64,000 bases of DNA from Ramlibacter albus (GTDB taxonomy: Bacteria > Pseudomonadota > Gammaproteobacteria > Burkholderiales > Burkholderiaceae_C): the NCBI RefSeq assembly GCF_014297445.1, contig NZ_JACORU010000002.1, positions 310,001-374,000 of the forward strand, written 5' to 3'. Numbering within the stretch: the stretch's first letter is position 1; every line of letters starts with the position of its first letter. A model generated the notes under the pieces. It worked only from the letters and a program-made list of their open reading frames with translations. It was not told the DNA's origin and did no database searches. This document shows positions 32,073 to 41,415 of the stretch, one piece after another. The position numbers and the translations under genes were made by a program.

Positions 32073-32596
32073 GACGCGTTGAGCTCCTTGATCAGCGGCA
32101 GGATCGTGTCCTTCAGCGCCTCGGGCGTGATCGGCCCGATCTGCTTGTGGCGGATCACCCCGTGCTTGTCGATGATGAAGGTCTCCGGCACGCCGTAGAC
32201 GCCGTAGTCGATGCCGACGCGGCCGTCGATGTCCATCGCCGACAGCGTGTAGGGGTCGCCGTTCTGCGCCAGGAACTTCATCGCGTCCGGCCGCTGGTCC
32301 TTGTAGTCCAGGCCGATGACCGGGACGATGTTGGCCTTGGAAAGTTCGACCAGCAGCGGATGCTCGACGCGGCACGCGACGCACCACGAAGCCCACACGT
32401 TGAGCATCCACACCTTGCCCTTCATGTCGGCCGGCGAGAAATTCTTGTCGGCGACGAGCTGCGGGATGGCGAACTGCGGCGCGGCCTTGTTGACCAGCGG
32501 TGACGGCACCTCGCGCGGGTTCTTGGTCAGGCCCACGCCGAGGAAGCCGGCGAGCACGACGAACAGCGCGAGCGGGATGAGGTACTTGGCTTTCAT
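32069..32596 (-). CDS. ccmG: Thiol:disulfide interchange protein CcmG/DsbE
   Basis: A 175-aa membrane-tethered thioredoxin-fold protein. An N-terminal helix (5-22) precedes the domain with active site WCVAC (residues 71-75; Cys72, Cys75) and the cis-Pro in GVYGVPETFIID. It passes electrons to CcmH and apocytochrome c in the periplasm. The longer CcmG-specific acidic insert (YKDQRPDAMKFLAQNGDP) is present. It overlaps ccmF and ccmH by 4 nt. Confidence 0.95.
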   Translation of the reverse strand: MKAKYLIPLALFVVLAGFLGVGLTKNPREVPSPLVNKAAPQFAIPQLVADKNFSPADMKGKVWMLNVWASWCVACRVEHPLLVELSKANIVPVIGLDYKDQRPDAMKFLAQNGDPYTLSAMDIDGRVGIDYGVYGVPETFIIDKHGVIRHKQIGPITPEALKDTILPLIKELNAS

Positions 32597-34548
32597 GGGG
32601 CACTGCCTTGCAGCGCGGCGGCTGCGGGGACTTCGGTGGATTCCTTCACGGCGCGGCGGCGGCGGCGGTCGGCCAGCGCGCAGACGCCGCCCAGCGCCAT
32701 CAGCACGCAGCCGCCCCAGATCCAGTCCACGAAGGGCTTGTAGTAGACACGCACGGCCCAGGCCTGCTTCTCCAGTGGCTCGCCGAGCGACACGTAGACG
32801 TCGCGGGTGAAGCCGGTGTCGATGGCGGCTTCGGTCATGGGCATCTCGGAAGAGAAGTAGTTGCGCTTCTCCGGTTGCAGCGTGCGCAGTACCTTGCCAC
32901 CCTGCAGCAGCTCGAAGTCGCCGCGGGCCGCATCGTAGTTGGGGCCCTTGACGTTTTTCACGCCGAGGAAGCGGAATTCATAGCCGCCCACGTGCACCGT
33001 GTCGCCCGGCTCCATGCGCACGTCCTTCTCCTGCTGGTAGCCGCCGACCATGGTGACGCCGACGACGAAGACGGCGATGCCGAAGTGGCCCAGCTGCATG
33101 CTCCAGAAGGCAAGCGGCGGGCGGCCGGCGCGCAGGCGCTTGACGGTTTGCACGATCGTGAGGCCACCGACCCAGAAGGCCAGGCCCATACCCAGCGAGG
33201 TGAGCACGGTCCACTCGCCCATGAGGACAGGGATGCCTGCCGCCGCAACCACGGCCACCGCACCCGCGAGGCGCAGCTTGCGCGCGATGTCGGAGAGCTT
33301 CGCCTGCTTCCAGTTGGCGAAGGGCGCGATGCCCATCAGAACCAGCACCGGCACCATCAGCGGCACGAACACCGCGTTGAAGTACGGCGGGCCGACGGAG
33401 ATCTTGCCGACGTTCAGCGCGTCGACGATCAGCGGGTACAGCGTGCCGAGCAGCACGGAGGCCGAGGCCACCACCAGCATCACGTTGCCCAGCAGCAGCA
33501 TGGTCTCGCGCGACACGAGGTCGAAGCGGCCGCCGAGGCCCACCTTCGGCGCGCGCCAGGCGAACAGCGCCAGCGAAGCGCCGACCACCAGCACCAGCAG
33601 CACCAGGATGAACACGCCGCGGCGCGGGTCGCTCGCGAACGCATGCACCGAGGTCAACACGCCGGAGCGCACGAGGAAGGTACCGAGCAGCGACAACGAG
33701 AAGGCGCCGATGGCCAGCAGCACGGTCCAGTTCTTGAACGAGCCGCGCTGGTCGCTCACGATCAGCGAGTGCAGCAACGCCGTGCCCACCAGCCACGGCA
33801 TGAACGAGGCGTTCTCCACCGGGTCCCAGAACCACCAGCCGCCCCAGCCCAGCTCGTAATAGGCCCACCAGGAACCGAGCGCGATGCCCAGCGTGAGGAA
33901 GATCCACGCGGCCATCGTCCACGGCCGCGACCAGCGCGCCCAGGTGGCGTCGAGCTTGCCACCGAGCAGGGCCGCGATGGCGAAGGCAAAGGCGACGGAG
34001 AAGCCGACATAACCCATGTAGAGCATCGGCGGGTGGAACACGAGGCCCGGGTCCTGCAGCAGCGGGTTCAGGTCGCGGCCGTTCGGCGCGGCGGGCAGCA
34101 GGCGCTCGAAGGGGTTGGAGGTGAAGAGCACGAAGAGCAGCAGGCTCACGGCGACGAGGCCCAGCACGCCCAGCACGCGCGCGACGGTGGCGTCGTCGAG
34201 CGAGCGCGAAAGCTGCGCGACGGCGAAGGTCCAGCCGGCGAGCATCAGCACCCACAGCAGCAGCGAGCCTTCATGGCCGCCCCACACCGCGGAGAGGCGG
34301 TACGGCGTGGGCAGTTGCGTGTTGGAGTGCTGCGCGACGTAGCTCACGGAAAAGTCGTTCGCGTAGAAGCACCACGCGAGCAGGCCGAACGCGAGTGCGA
34401 CCAGCAGGAACATCGTCTGCGCCGCGGGCCGCGCGAGCGCCATCCACGGCTTGCGACCGAGCTGCGCGCCCGCGAGCGGCAGCGTGCCGAGCACGCACGC
34501 GACGCACAGCGCGAGGATCAGCGCGAAATGGCCCAGTTCGGCGATCAC
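32593..34548 (-). CDS. ccmF: Cytochrome c heme lyase subunit CcmF
   Basis: A 651-aa polytopic membrane protein of about 15 helices, the family's normal size. The tryptophan-rich WWD heme-handling domain is clear in [19 protein letters not shown], and conserved His residues follow in the helix [13 protein letters not shown]. CcmF with CcmH and CcmI ligates heme from CcmE to apocytochromes. It overlaps ccmE and ccmG by 4 nt. Confidence 0.97.
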   Translation of the reverse strand: MIAELGHFALILALCVACVLGTLPLAGAQLGRKPWMALARPAAQTMFLLVALAFGLLAWCFYANDFSVSYVAQHSNTQLPTPYRLSAVWGGHEGSLLLWVLMLAGWTFAVAQLSRSLDDATVARVLGVLGLVAVSLLLFVLFTSNPFERLLPAAPNGRDLNPLLQDPGLVFHPPMLYMGYVGFSVAFAFAIAALLGGKLDATWARWSRPWTMAAWIFLTLGIALGSWWAYYELGWGGWWFWDPVENASFMPWLVGTALLHSLIVSDQRGSFKNWTVLLAIGAFSLSLLGTFLVRSGVLTSVHAFASDPRRGVFILVLLVLVVGASLALFAWRAPKVGLGGRFDLVSRETMLLLGNVMLVVASASVLLGTLYPLIVDALNVGKISVGPPYFNAVFVPLMVPVLVLMGIAPFANWKQAKLSDIARKLRLAGAVAVVAAAGIPVLMGEWTVLTSLGMGLAFWVGGLTIVQTVKRLRAGRPPLAFWSMQLGHFGIAVFVVGVTMVGGYQQEKDVRMEPGDTVHVGGYEFRFLGVKNVKGPNYDAARGDFELLQGGKVLRTLQPEKRNYFSSEMPMTEAAIDTGFTRDVYVSLGEPLEKQAWAVRVYYKPFVDWIWGGCVLMALGGVCALADRRRRRAVKESTEVPAAAALQGSAP

Positions 34549-34991
34549 TTCTTCGCTCCTTGTGCGTCCTGCGCACGCTTGGCCTGGTCCACCGCATGCT
34601 GCGCGGCGGGCGGCATGTAGTTCTCGTCGTGCTTGGCGAGCACTTCGTTCGCGGTGAATTTGCCGCTGGGGTCCAGACGGCCCTGCACCACGGCGCCCTT
34701 GCCTTCCTTGAACAGGTCCGGGAGGATGCCGGTGTACTGCACCGGGATCTCGCGTGCGGTGTCGGTCACGACGAAGTGCACGGTGAGGTTGTCGCGGCGG
34801 ATCGAGCCCTCCTTGACCATGCCGCCGATGCGGAACACGCTTTCCTTCGGCGCCTTGCCGGCCGCCACTTCGCTCGGCGTGACATACAAGGCGATGTTGC
34901 TGTTGAGGGCGTTGAGCACGAGCGCCGAGGCCACCCCCAGCGTCAACAGCCCCGCGGCGATGATCGCGCCGCGCTTCTTCCAGTTCTTCAC
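34545..34991 (-). CDS. ccmE: Heme chaperone CcmE
   Basis: A 148-aa membrane-anchored OB-fold protein that carries heme covalently in the periplasm. The N-terminal helix (about 8-28) is followed by [23 protein letters not shown], and the heme-binding His121 in [11 protein letters not shown], the family's HxxxY motif. The start is GTG at 34991, within the ccmD stop (GTGA), which gives the correct N-terminus [11 protein letters not shown]. The C-terminal tail is Ala/Gln/Lys-rich and flexible. Confidence 0.96.
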   Translation of the reverse strand: MKNWKKRGAIIAAGLLTLGVASALVLNALNSNIALYVTPSEVAAGKAPKESVFRIGGMVKEGSIRRDNLTVHFVVTDTAREIPVQYTGILPDLFKEGKGAVVQGRLDPSGKFTANEVLAKHDENYMPPAAQHAVDQAKRAQDAQGAKK

Positions 34992-35182
34992 GTCGGCTGC
35001 TCCTGCAGTTCGAATTGTTCGGCGCGTGCGCGGCGGCGCAGCTGGCGCAGGGCCGCGCGACGGCGTTGCGCCAGCATCAGCGGCTCGGCCACCATCACCA
35101 GCAGCGCGGCGCCGAAGCTGCCCCACACGTAGAAGCCATGGCCACCCATGGCGAGGAAATCGGAGAGGGAACCCCAGTTCAT
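34988..35182 (-). CDS. ccmD: Heme exporter subunit CcmD
   Basis: A 64-aa single-helix membrane protein. It has [20 protein letters not shown], a membrane helix ([19 protein letters not shown]), then a basic Arg-rich cytosolic tail, the known CcmD layout. It helps release heme-loaded CcmE from CcmABC. It overlaps ccmC and ccmE by 4 nt each. Confidence 0.92.
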   Translation of the reverse strand: MNWGSLSDFLAMGGHGFYVWGSFGAALLVMVAEPLMLAQRRRAALRQLRRRARAEQFELQEQPT

Positions 35183-35937
35183 GCCACGACCTCCTTCAGG
35201 GCCACGCGGCGCACCCAGTCGGTGTGCGACTCGCGTTCCAAGATCACGGCGCGCACGCGCGTCAGCGCGCAGGCGATGGCATACATCCAGAAGCACAGGG
35301 CCATCAGGATCATCCCGAGGAACATGGTCTGCGCCATCGACGGCGCCTTGGTCAGCGACACGGACGCGCCTTGGTGCAGCGTGTTCCACCACTTGACCGA
35401 GAAATAGATGATCGGCACGTTCACCACGCCCACGAGCGCGAGGATGGCGCCGGCCTTGTCCGCGCGGCGCGGGTCGTCGATGGCGGCCTGCAGCGCCATG
35501 AAGCCGAGGTAGAGGAACAGCAGGATCAGCTCGGAAGTCAGCCGCGCGTCCCAGACCCACCACGTGCCCCACATCGGCTTGCCCCAGAGCGCGCCGGTCC
35601 ACAGAGAAAGGAACGCCATGAGCGCGCCGGTGGGCGCGAGCGCCTGCGCCATCATCGACGACAGGCGCGTGTTGAAGGCCAGGCCCGCGGCGGCCCACGC
35701 GGCCATCACGCAGTAGATGAACATCGACATCCACGACGCGGGCACGTGCACGAAGATGATGCGGTAGCCCTCGCCCTGCACCGCGTCGGTGGGCGCGACG
35801 AAGAAGCTGACCCACAGGCCCGCCGCGCCGAACAGCAGGGCCAGCGCCCAGAAGAAGGGGATGAGCTTGCCCGCGGCCGGGTAGAAGGTCGACGGGCTGG
35901 AGAACCTGAACCAGTGGATGATCTTGTGCGTACTCAT
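35179..35937 (-). CDS. ccmC: Heme exporter membrane subunit CcmC
   Basis: A 252-aa six-helix membrane protein of the heme handling family. The WWD motif is [16 protein letters not shown]. Flanking conserved His residues are in [13 protein letters not shown] and [12 protein letters not shown]. CcmC loads heme onto CcmE. It starts with [15 protein letters not shown] and overlaps ccmB and ccmD by 4 nt. Confidence 0.97.
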   Translation of the reverse strand: MSTHKIIHWFRFSSPSTFYPAAGKLIPFFWALALLFGAAGLWVSFFVAPTDAVQGEGYRIIFVHVPASWMSMFIYCVMAAWAAAGLAFNTRLSSMMAQALAPTGALMAFLSLWTGALWGKPMWGTWWVWDARLTSELILLFLYLGFMALQAAIDDPRRADKAGAILALVGVVNVPIIYFSVKWWNTLHQGASVSLTKAPSMAQTMFLGMILMALCFWMYAIACALTRVRAVILERESHTDWVRRVALKEVVA

Positions 35938-36599
35938 TCGAGTGCGATCCTCAATGCGGCGGTGGAGGCCCACGGCGCGAAGAACAGGGAAGTGGCGAAC
36001 AGCGCGCCCAGCAGCGACAGGTGCCCCTCGGCGCCCGTGCCGCCGATCTGCGCATGCACCGCACCCGCGCCGAAGATCAGCGCGGGGATGTAGAGCGGCA
36101 GCACCAGCAGCGACAGCAGCGGCCCGCCGCCGCGCACGCCCAGCGTGAGCGCGGCGCCGATGGAGCCGATGACCGACAGGATGGGCGTGCCGATCAGCAG
36201 GCCGATGGTCAGCACGCAAAGCGGCTCGCCGCGCAGGTCGTACTGCACGCCGAGGATGGGCGCGAGGACAACGAGGGGCAGCCCACACACGATCCAGTGC
36301 GCGATGTTCTTGCCCAGCACCAGCAGCGGCAAGGCACTGGGCGACAGCAGCATCTGCTCCAGCGTGCCGTCGGCATGGTCGGCGGCGTACATGCGCTGCA
36401 GGCCCAGCATCGTGGCGAGCAGCGCGCCGACCCACAGCACGCCGGGCGCGATCTTGCGCAGCAGCGCCGGCTCGGCGCCGATGCCCAGCGGGAACAGGCT
36501 GGTGACGATCACGAAGAAGAACAGCGCGGTCAGGATCTCGGCCTTGCGGCGCATGGCCAGCAGCAGGTCGCGGCGGACGATGGTGACGAGGGCTTTCAT
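35934..36599 (-). CDS. ccmB: Heme exporter membrane subunit CcmB
   Basis: A 221-aa protein with six hydrophobic segments and family motifs MKALVTIVRRDLLLAMRRK, then ALFFFVIVTSLFPLGIG and the charged cytosolic loop DHADGTLEQMLLSP. It is the membrane partner of CcmA in the ABC complex that releases holo-CcmE. It overlaps ccmA and ccmC by 4 nt. Confidence 0.96.
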   Translation of the reverse strand: MKALVTIVRRDLLLAMRRKAEILTALFFFVIVTSLFPLGIGAEPALLRKIAPGVLWVGALLATMLGLQRMYAADHADGTLEQMLLSPSALPLLVLGKNIAHWIVCGLPLVVLAPILGVQYDLRGEPLCVLTIGLLIGTPILSVIGSIGAALTLGVRGGGPLLSLLVLPLYIPALIFGAGAVHAQIGGTGAEGHLSLLGALFATSLFFAPWASTAALRIALE

Positions 36600-37255
36600 G
36601 CCTGCACCGCCTGCATCTGCGCCACGGGGCGGGCGACCGGTTGCGCGCCATGAAGCGAAAGGTCGACGACCACAGCGGCTTCGAGCGGGATCTCCTGGTG
36701 GCTGGTGAGGACGGCCATGCCGCCTGCCGCCAGATGGTCACGGACGATCCCGGCCAGCATCTGCACGGCGTTCACGTCCAGCGCGGTGAAGGGCTCGTCG
36801 AGGATCCAGAGCTTCGCCTTGCGGGTGAGCGTGCGGGCCAGCAGCACCCGGCGCTTCTGGCCGGCGGAGAGGAATCGCACCGGCAGGTCTTCACGGCCCG
36901 CCAGCCCGAACCGGCGCAGCGCGCGCTCGGCGTCGGCCACTTCCAGCACGTCGCCGTCCAGGCCCGCGGCCAGCTGCAGGTTCTCCAGCGCGGACAGGTC
37001 TTCCTTGACGGCGGGCTGGTGACCCAGGTACATGAGTTCGCGGCGGAAGGCTTCGCTGCCGATGGGCTCACCGCCCCAGAGGATCTCCCCCTCGGCGGCG
37101 GGGCTCAGGCCCGCCAGGATGCGCAGCAGGCTGGTCTTGCCCACGCCGTTGCCGCCGCGGACGTGCGCCCACTGGCCCGCGGACAGCGAAAAGCCGACCC
37201 CTTCGAACAGGGGCCGGTCGCCGCGGATGCAGGTCAGGTGGCGGGCGCTCAACAT
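36596..37255 (-). CDS. ccmA: Heme exporter ATP-binding subunit CcmA
   Basis: A 219-aa ABC ATPase. Walker A is GGNGVGKTS, the signature is FLSAGQKRRVLLART, and Walker B is LWILDEPFTALD, with the switch His in VLTSHQEIP. It opens the nine-gene ccm operon. Its ATG follows a -10-like AACAAT by 7 nt with an FNR-family-like palindrome 42 bp upstream, so this looks like an oxygen-responsive promoter. It starts 68 bp after the NapC gene, so read-through from the cytochrome operon is also possible. Confidence 0.97.
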   Translation of the reverse strand: MLSARHLTCIRGDRPLFEGVGFSLSAGQWAHVRGGNGVGKTSLLRILAGLSPAAEGEILWGGEPIGSEAFRRELMYLGHQPAVKEDLSALENLQLAAGLDGDVLEVADAERALRRFGLAGREDLPVRFLSAGQKRRVLLARTLTRKAKLWILDEPFTALDVNAVQMLAGIVRDHLAAGGMAVLTSHQEIPLEAAVVVDLSLHGAQPVARPVAQMQAVQA

Positions 37256-37306
37256 GAACCCGATTGTTCGGGCCGCCTCCCGCCGGACGGTTGACGTGGG
37301 TCAACC
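37256..37306 (-). promoter_or_regulatory. ccm operon promoter with FNR-family-like box
   Basis: A perfect inverted repeat, GGTTGAC-GTGG-GTCAACC (37289-37306), fits the TTGAY-N4-RTCAA recognition form of FNR/Anr/Dnr regulators. Its centre (37297.5) is 41.5 bp from the base just before the ccmA ATG. AACAAT (minus strand 37268-37263) ends 7 nt from the ATG. Together they form a class II activated, leaderless promoter on paper. The regulator is not in this window. Confidence 0.6.
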
Positions 37307-37323
37307 CCGGCCCACCCCACCCC

Positions 37324-37938
37324 TCACTCGTCAGGGTCTTTGTATTCCTTCGGCAGCTTGTGCGCGATGCCCTTGTGGCAGTCGATGCAGGTCTTGCCCT
37401 CTTCCCGCGCCTTCATGTGCTTCTTGTAGGGCGTCTGCTTCTGGTACTCGGCGCTCATCGCGTCGAAGCTGTGGCAGTTGCGGCACTCCTGCGAGCCGTT
37501 CGCCTTCATCCGCTCCCACTCGTGCGTGGCCATCTCCATGCGGTGCTTCTCGAACTTCTCCTTGGTGTCCACGTAGCCGGTGAGCTTGCCCCACAGCTCC
37601 ATGCTCGCCTGCATCTTGCGCTTCATCTTCGGGCCCCACTCGTGGGGCACGTGGCAGTCGGAGCACTTGGCGCGCACGCCGCTTCGGTTGCTGAAGTGGA
37701 TGGTCTCCTTGTACTCCGCGTAGACGTTCTCGCGCATCTCGTGGCACGTGGTGCAGAACTCCATCGTGTTGGTCATCTCCAGGCCGGTGTGGAAACCGCC
37801 CCAGAAGAGGATGCCGCCGACGAAGAACACCACCCCGAGCACGAGCACGGAGTATTTCGTGCTCGGGCGGTTCAGCGCAGCCCAGGTGCGGCGGATGAAG
37901 CCGCCGCCCCCGCCGTCATCACCGGAAGCTGTGGACAT
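37324..37938 (-). CDS. NapC/NirT-family tetraheme cytochrome c (CymA-like quinol dehydrogenase)
   Basis: A 204-aa protein with one N-terminal membrane helix (about 30-50) and four CXXCH heme sites: 62-66, 92-96, 152-156 and 184-188. The segment MEFCTTCHEMRE after the helix and HFSNRSGVRAKCSDCHVPHEW match the NapC/NirT group. Such proteins oxidise menaquinol/ubiquinol and pass electrons to periplasmic multiheme partners. Because it directly follows an MtrB-like gene (20-nt overlap) it probably links the quinone pool to the decahemes, in either direction. A poly-Gly stretch lies before the helix. Confidence 0.88.
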   Translation of the reverse strand: MSTASGDDGGGGGFIRRTWAALNRPSTKYSVLVLGVVFFVGGILFWGGFHTGLEMTNTMEFCTTCHEMRENVYAEYKETIHFSNRSGVRAKCSDCHVPHEWGPKMKRKMQASMELWGKLTGYVDTKEKFEKHRMEMATHEWERMKANGSQECRNCHSFDAMSAEYQKQTPYKKHMKAREEGKTCIDCHKGIAHKLPKEYKDPDE

Positions 37939-40318
37939 AGGTCACGCTCACTGCGTTGACGCTGTAGTTGGGCGACGTCATGCCCGGCCCGATGTAGGCC
38001 TGCACGGCGGTGATGCCGAACAGGTCGAACTGCGGGTCGCTCGAACGCAGGCGCCGGTGCTGCCAGCCGAACTTCACGGCCGACTGCTTGCTGAACGAGT
38101 ACACGGCGCCGAGGCGGAAGTCCGTCATGGTGCTCGTGATCGCGGGCATGTTCTGCGCGAGCACGTACACGTTCTGCGACACGCCGTTGCTGTAGTACGT
38201 GCCGCCCGTGAAGTCGATGTTCGTCTTCGCGCGCGAGTACGACACGTCCGCCGTCAGCGTGAGCTTGCCGCCCAGGAACTGCGTGGACTTGGCACCGAGG
38301 CCCACCGTCCACACGTTGTCGCCCTGCTGGTAGCTGTACTGCCGGCAGCTGTCCGTCAGGTAGTCGGTCGGCAGCGCGGCGGCGTTGCTGTACGGCGCGC
38401 AGGTGCCGGCCGCATGGGGCGTGGTCGGCGCCGGGTTGGTCGCGACGCGGGCCACCGGGATCTGGTAGTTCTCCACGCGCGTCTTGGCCGTCTCGTAGCT
38501 CACGAAGCCGTTGAAGCTGAGCTTCTCGCTCGCGGTGTACGTGCCGTCGAGGTTGAAGGCCTGGCTGCCGGTCTTCTTCACCCCGTAGGCCGCCGGGAAG
38601 CGGTCCTCGATGTAGTCCACTCCGGCCTGCAGGAAGACCTGCTCGCTGGCCTGCACGTCCACGGTTGCGCGCAGCTTGTCGCGGTTGCGGTCGTTCAGGA
38701 AGAACTGGCGGAAGCCCGGCACCTCGCTGAAGAAGCCGACGTTGGCGGACGAGCCGGGGGCGTTGACCGTCGGCTCCTCGTAATCGTGCGCCTTGCGCCG
38801 GCCGTGCTGGTAAGTCACCTGGCCCGTCACCGCGTCGCTGAACGCATGGCGGTAACCGAGCTTGAACACGTCCTCGTCGGCGCGCGCCGAGGCGAACGGG
38901 TTGCTCAGCTCGTCGGAGGTCGGGTGGTTGCGCGAGTCCGCCGTGCGTTCGATGCGGATGTGCTCGTAGCCTGCGGTCACCGACTGCGCCGGCGCGATGT
39001 TGTAGCGGCCGTCGAGCGACAGCGTCTGCTGCTTGCGGTTGAGCGGCACGTTGCTGAACGTGGTCCCCGCGCTCGGGGTGGCGGTGTTGTCGCCCTGCAC
39101 GCCGACCACGTAGGTGCGGATCGGCGAGCGGTTGTCGCGGTGGTCCAGCTTGTACGCGGCGTTGATGTCCAGGTCCTTCATCGGGTTGGCCGTCAGGCGC
39201 GCCACGAGGTTGGTCTGGGTTTCGCGCGAGTTCGACGCCGCGCCGGGCACCGACCAGCCGGCGACCGACTGGTAGTAGAACGGTTCGTCCTGCTTCATGG
39301 TGCTGCGCGAGCCGGCCACCACGAGCTTGAGCGTCGGCATGAAGCGCCAGCTGCCGTCCAGCGTCCACTGGTGCATCGTGTTGTCGGGCGCGCCATTGCC
39401 CATGATGCGGTTGTTGATGGTGACGTTGTTGGCGAACGGGTTTTCCGCCGTGAACGTGTCCACGCTGTTGCGGTAGCGCGAGACGTTGTAGCCGACGCCC
39501 ACCTGTGCGTCCTTGCTGAAGGTGTAGCGCATCTGCGCTTCGGCAATGGTCGTCTCGCTGTCGATCGGCTCGGCCAGCAGTGCGCCGCGGAAGCCGCCGA
39601 ACGCCATGCCCGTGAGCTTGGTGCCGTCCTTGCGTTCCTGCCGCGCGTTCAGGCTCACTGACAACTTGTCGGTGAGGTTGACCTCGCCGCCCAGGCCCAG
39701 CTTCTTGCGGATGGTGCCGATGTCGGCCTGCTGCGACAGCGCGGGGATCAGCACGCCGGGGCCCTGCCCCGTGGTGCCGGTGGCGAACGGGGTCTGGACG
39801 TTGTTCCAGTTCGCCAGGCCCGCCGTGCCGGTGCGCGCGGACGCCGCCGGGTAGCCCGCGGGCAGCACCAGCGTGGTCGTGCCAACGCCACGCCACAGCG
39901 ACCGGTAGGTGTCGCTGAAGTTGCGCTCCAGCTCGTCGTAGTCGAACCGGATGCGGTAGCTGCCCTGGTGCGAATACTCGCCGCCGAGGCTGCGCGCGTT
40001 CGTGCCCAGGTTGTTGCCGAAGATGCGCCAGCGCTGCGTGCTGCCGCTGTCGCGCTCGTAGCCGGCGCCGCCGCGGATGTCCACGTTGGCGTTGAGGCGG
40101 GCGCCCTTGTCGTCGAGGCCGTTGTACTCGCCGAACTTGGCGGAGCCTTCGTCGACGTAGATGACGCCGATCTCGACGTTGTTGGTCGGCTTGGTGAGCT
40201 CGGCCACCGCGGGGTCGTCGGCGGCATGGGCGATGCCGACGCTCGCGAACACGGCGAGGGCGCCATGCACCGCGATCACCGAGGCACGAAGGGCCAGGGG
40301 GGGCTTGCGGGATGTCAT
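37919..40318 (-). CDS. MtrB/PioB-family outer-membrane beta-barrel, copy 1
   Basis: A 799-aa protein with a Sec signal peptide ending near AHAAD. The rest is made of alternating amphipathic strands, and it ends in a C-terminal aromatic-basic HSFR as in barrels. It resembles the decaheme-associated MtrB/PioB porins: GEYNGLDDKGARLNANVDIRGG near the start, RWRIFGNNLG, FDYDELERNFSDTYRS, and the ending SSDPQFDLFGIT. These barrels enclose the MtrA-type cytochrome to carry electrons through the outer membrane. No N-terminal CXXC, known from Shewanella MtrB, is present; the only two Cys lie in one late loop (GTCAPYS ... DSCRQYS). A perfect AGGAGG site precedes the ATG. Confidence 0.87.
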   Translation of the reverse strand: MTSRKPPLALRASVIAVHGALAVFASVGIAHAADDPAVAELTKPTNNVEIGVIYVDEGSAKFGEYNGLDDKGARLNANVDIRGGAGYERDSGSTQRWRIFGNNLGTNARSLGGEYSHQGSYRIRFDYDELERNFSDTYRSLWRGVGTTTLVLPAGYPAASARTGTAGLANWNNVQTPFATGTTGQGPGVLIPALSQQADIGTIRKKLGLGGEVNLTDKLSVSLNARQERKDGTKLTGMAFGGFRGALLAEPIDSETTIAEAQMRYTFSKDAQVGVGYNVSRYRNSVDTFTAENPFANNVTINNRIMGNGAPDNTMHQWTLDGSWRFMPTLKLVVAGSRSTMKQDEPFYYQSVAGWSVPGAASNSRETQTNLVARLTANPMKDLDINAAYKLDHRDNRSPIRTYVVGVQGDNTATPSAGTTFSNVPLNRKQQTLSLDGRYNIAPAQSVTAGYEHIRIERTADSRNHPTSDELSNPFASARADEDVFKLGYRHAFSDAVTGQVTYQHGRRKAHDYEEPTVNAPGSSANVGFFSEVPGFRQFFLNDRNRDKLRATVDVQASEQVFLQAGVDYIEDRFPAAYGVKKTGSQAFNLDGTYTASEKLSFNGFVSYETAKTRVENYQIPVARVATNPAPTTPHAAGTCAPYSNAAALPTDYLTDSCRQYSYQQGDNVWTVGLGAKSTQFLGGKLTLTADVSYSRAKTNIDFTGGTYYSNGVSQNVYVLAQNMPAITSTMTDFRLGAVYSFSKQSAVKFGWQHRRLRSSDPQFDLFGITAVQAYIGPGMTSPNYSVNAVSVTYVHSFR

Positions 40319-40334
40319 TTTCTTCCTCCTCGAA

Positions 40335-41396
40335 TCAGCGGATCAGGTAGATGCCGCCCGGGTGGTTGGACCCGTGCACCGCCTGGTGGCAGTTCACGCA
40401 GCCGCGGTAGGCGGCCTGGACCGGCGGGTTGTTCTTGGTCACCGCGGCGCCCGTGAGCGGGTTGACCGGGTTGGTGGCGCTGATGGGCGACTGGTTGATG
40501 TTGGCGATGACGCCGCCCGGCAGGCTCGCGCCGCTGTAGATGTTGCCGGGGTGCGGCGTGGTGTTGCCGTGGCACTGCTGGCACAGGAACGGCGGGCGCA
40601 CCTTCAGCAGCGGGGCGACGGTGGAGCCGTGCGGCGTGTGGCAGTTCATGCAGTCGTCGTTGGCCGAGGCGTGGTTCCAGAGGAACGGCCCGCGCTTCTC
40701 GGCGTGGCAGTTGAAGCACGTCTCGTTGATCGTGTTCTTCTTCACCAGCTTCGGGCCGGCGGAGCCGTGCGGGTTGTGGCAGTCGGAGCAGGCCACCTTG
40801 CCGGCGTCGATGGGGTGCGTGCTGATGCGGTGCGTCTCGGCGCGCTGCTTCTTGTGGCAGGTGTAGCAGACCTCGCCCTGCGTGTTCTTGGCCATCACCT
40901 TGTCGGCAGGCTTGTGGACGCTGTGGCAGTCGTTGCAACTCACGCCCTGCTGCTGGTGCTGGCCGCCGTCCCAGTGCAGGCGGTTGCCGCCCGTGTGGCA
41001 ACTGATGCAGGTCTCGCCGCGCACCTTGTCGTGCGCCTGCGGGTAGCTGCCGCCCTTCTTGAAGGCGATGTCCACCGGCGGGCGCTTGTCGTCGCCCTTG
41101 GCGCCGGGCTTGCCCTTGACGTGCTGGTCGCTCTCGCCGTGGCAGGTCTGGCAAACGGGCGTGCGGGCGTCGCCTCGCACGCCGTGCTTCGTCTGGTACA
41201 TCTGCAGCACGGGGGCGTTGTCGCTCTCGTCGTGGCACTTGGTGCAGACGGCCTCCTTCTTCAGCTTCTCCTGCGCGGTGGCCGCGCGCGCGGCACCGCC
41301 GCTGCCCATATCGGGCAGCGCCGCCAGCGCCGGTTGGGCCAGCCCCACGCCTGTGAGGACGGCAAGGAGCGCGAACGCCCTGCGGATCGTTTTCAT
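40335..41396 (-). CDS. Decaheme c-type cytochrome, DmsE/MtrA family, copy 1
   Basis: A 353-aa periplasmic cytochrome with a signal peptide (1-25, ending QPALA) and exactly ten CXXCH motifs, from residue 51 (CTKCH) to 333 (CVNCH). Size and heme number equal MtrA of Shewanella (about 333 aa). A feature of the DmsE type is KHGVRGDARTPVCQTCHGES and the closing QAAYRGCVNCHQAVHGSNHP. Distal His ligands recur between motifs. Compared with copy 2 it has an insert of about 20 residues (ANINQSPISATNPVNPLTG) between hemes 9 and 10. Strong AGGAGGT ribosome-binding site. It lies between two MtrB-like genes. Confidence 0.9.
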   Translation of the reverse strand: MKTIRRAFALLAVLTGVGLAQPALAALPDMGSGGAARAATAQEKLKKEAVCTKCHDESDNAPVLQMYQTKHGVRGDARTPVCQTCHGESDQHVKGKPGAKGDDKRPPVDIAFKKGGSYPQAHDKVRGETCISCHTGGNRLHWDGGQHQQQGVSCNDCHSVHKPADKVMAKNTQGEVCYTCHKKQRAETHRISTHPIDAGKVACSDCHNPHGSAGPKLVKKNTINETCFNCHAEKRGPFLWNHASANDDCMNCHTPHGSTVAPLLKVRPPFLCQQCHGNTTPHPGNIYSGASLPGGVIANINQSPISATNPVNPLTGAAVTKNNPPVQAAYRGCVNCHQAVHGSNHPGGIYLIR

Positions 41397-41415
41397 GGGA
41401 ACCTCCTGTGCTCTC

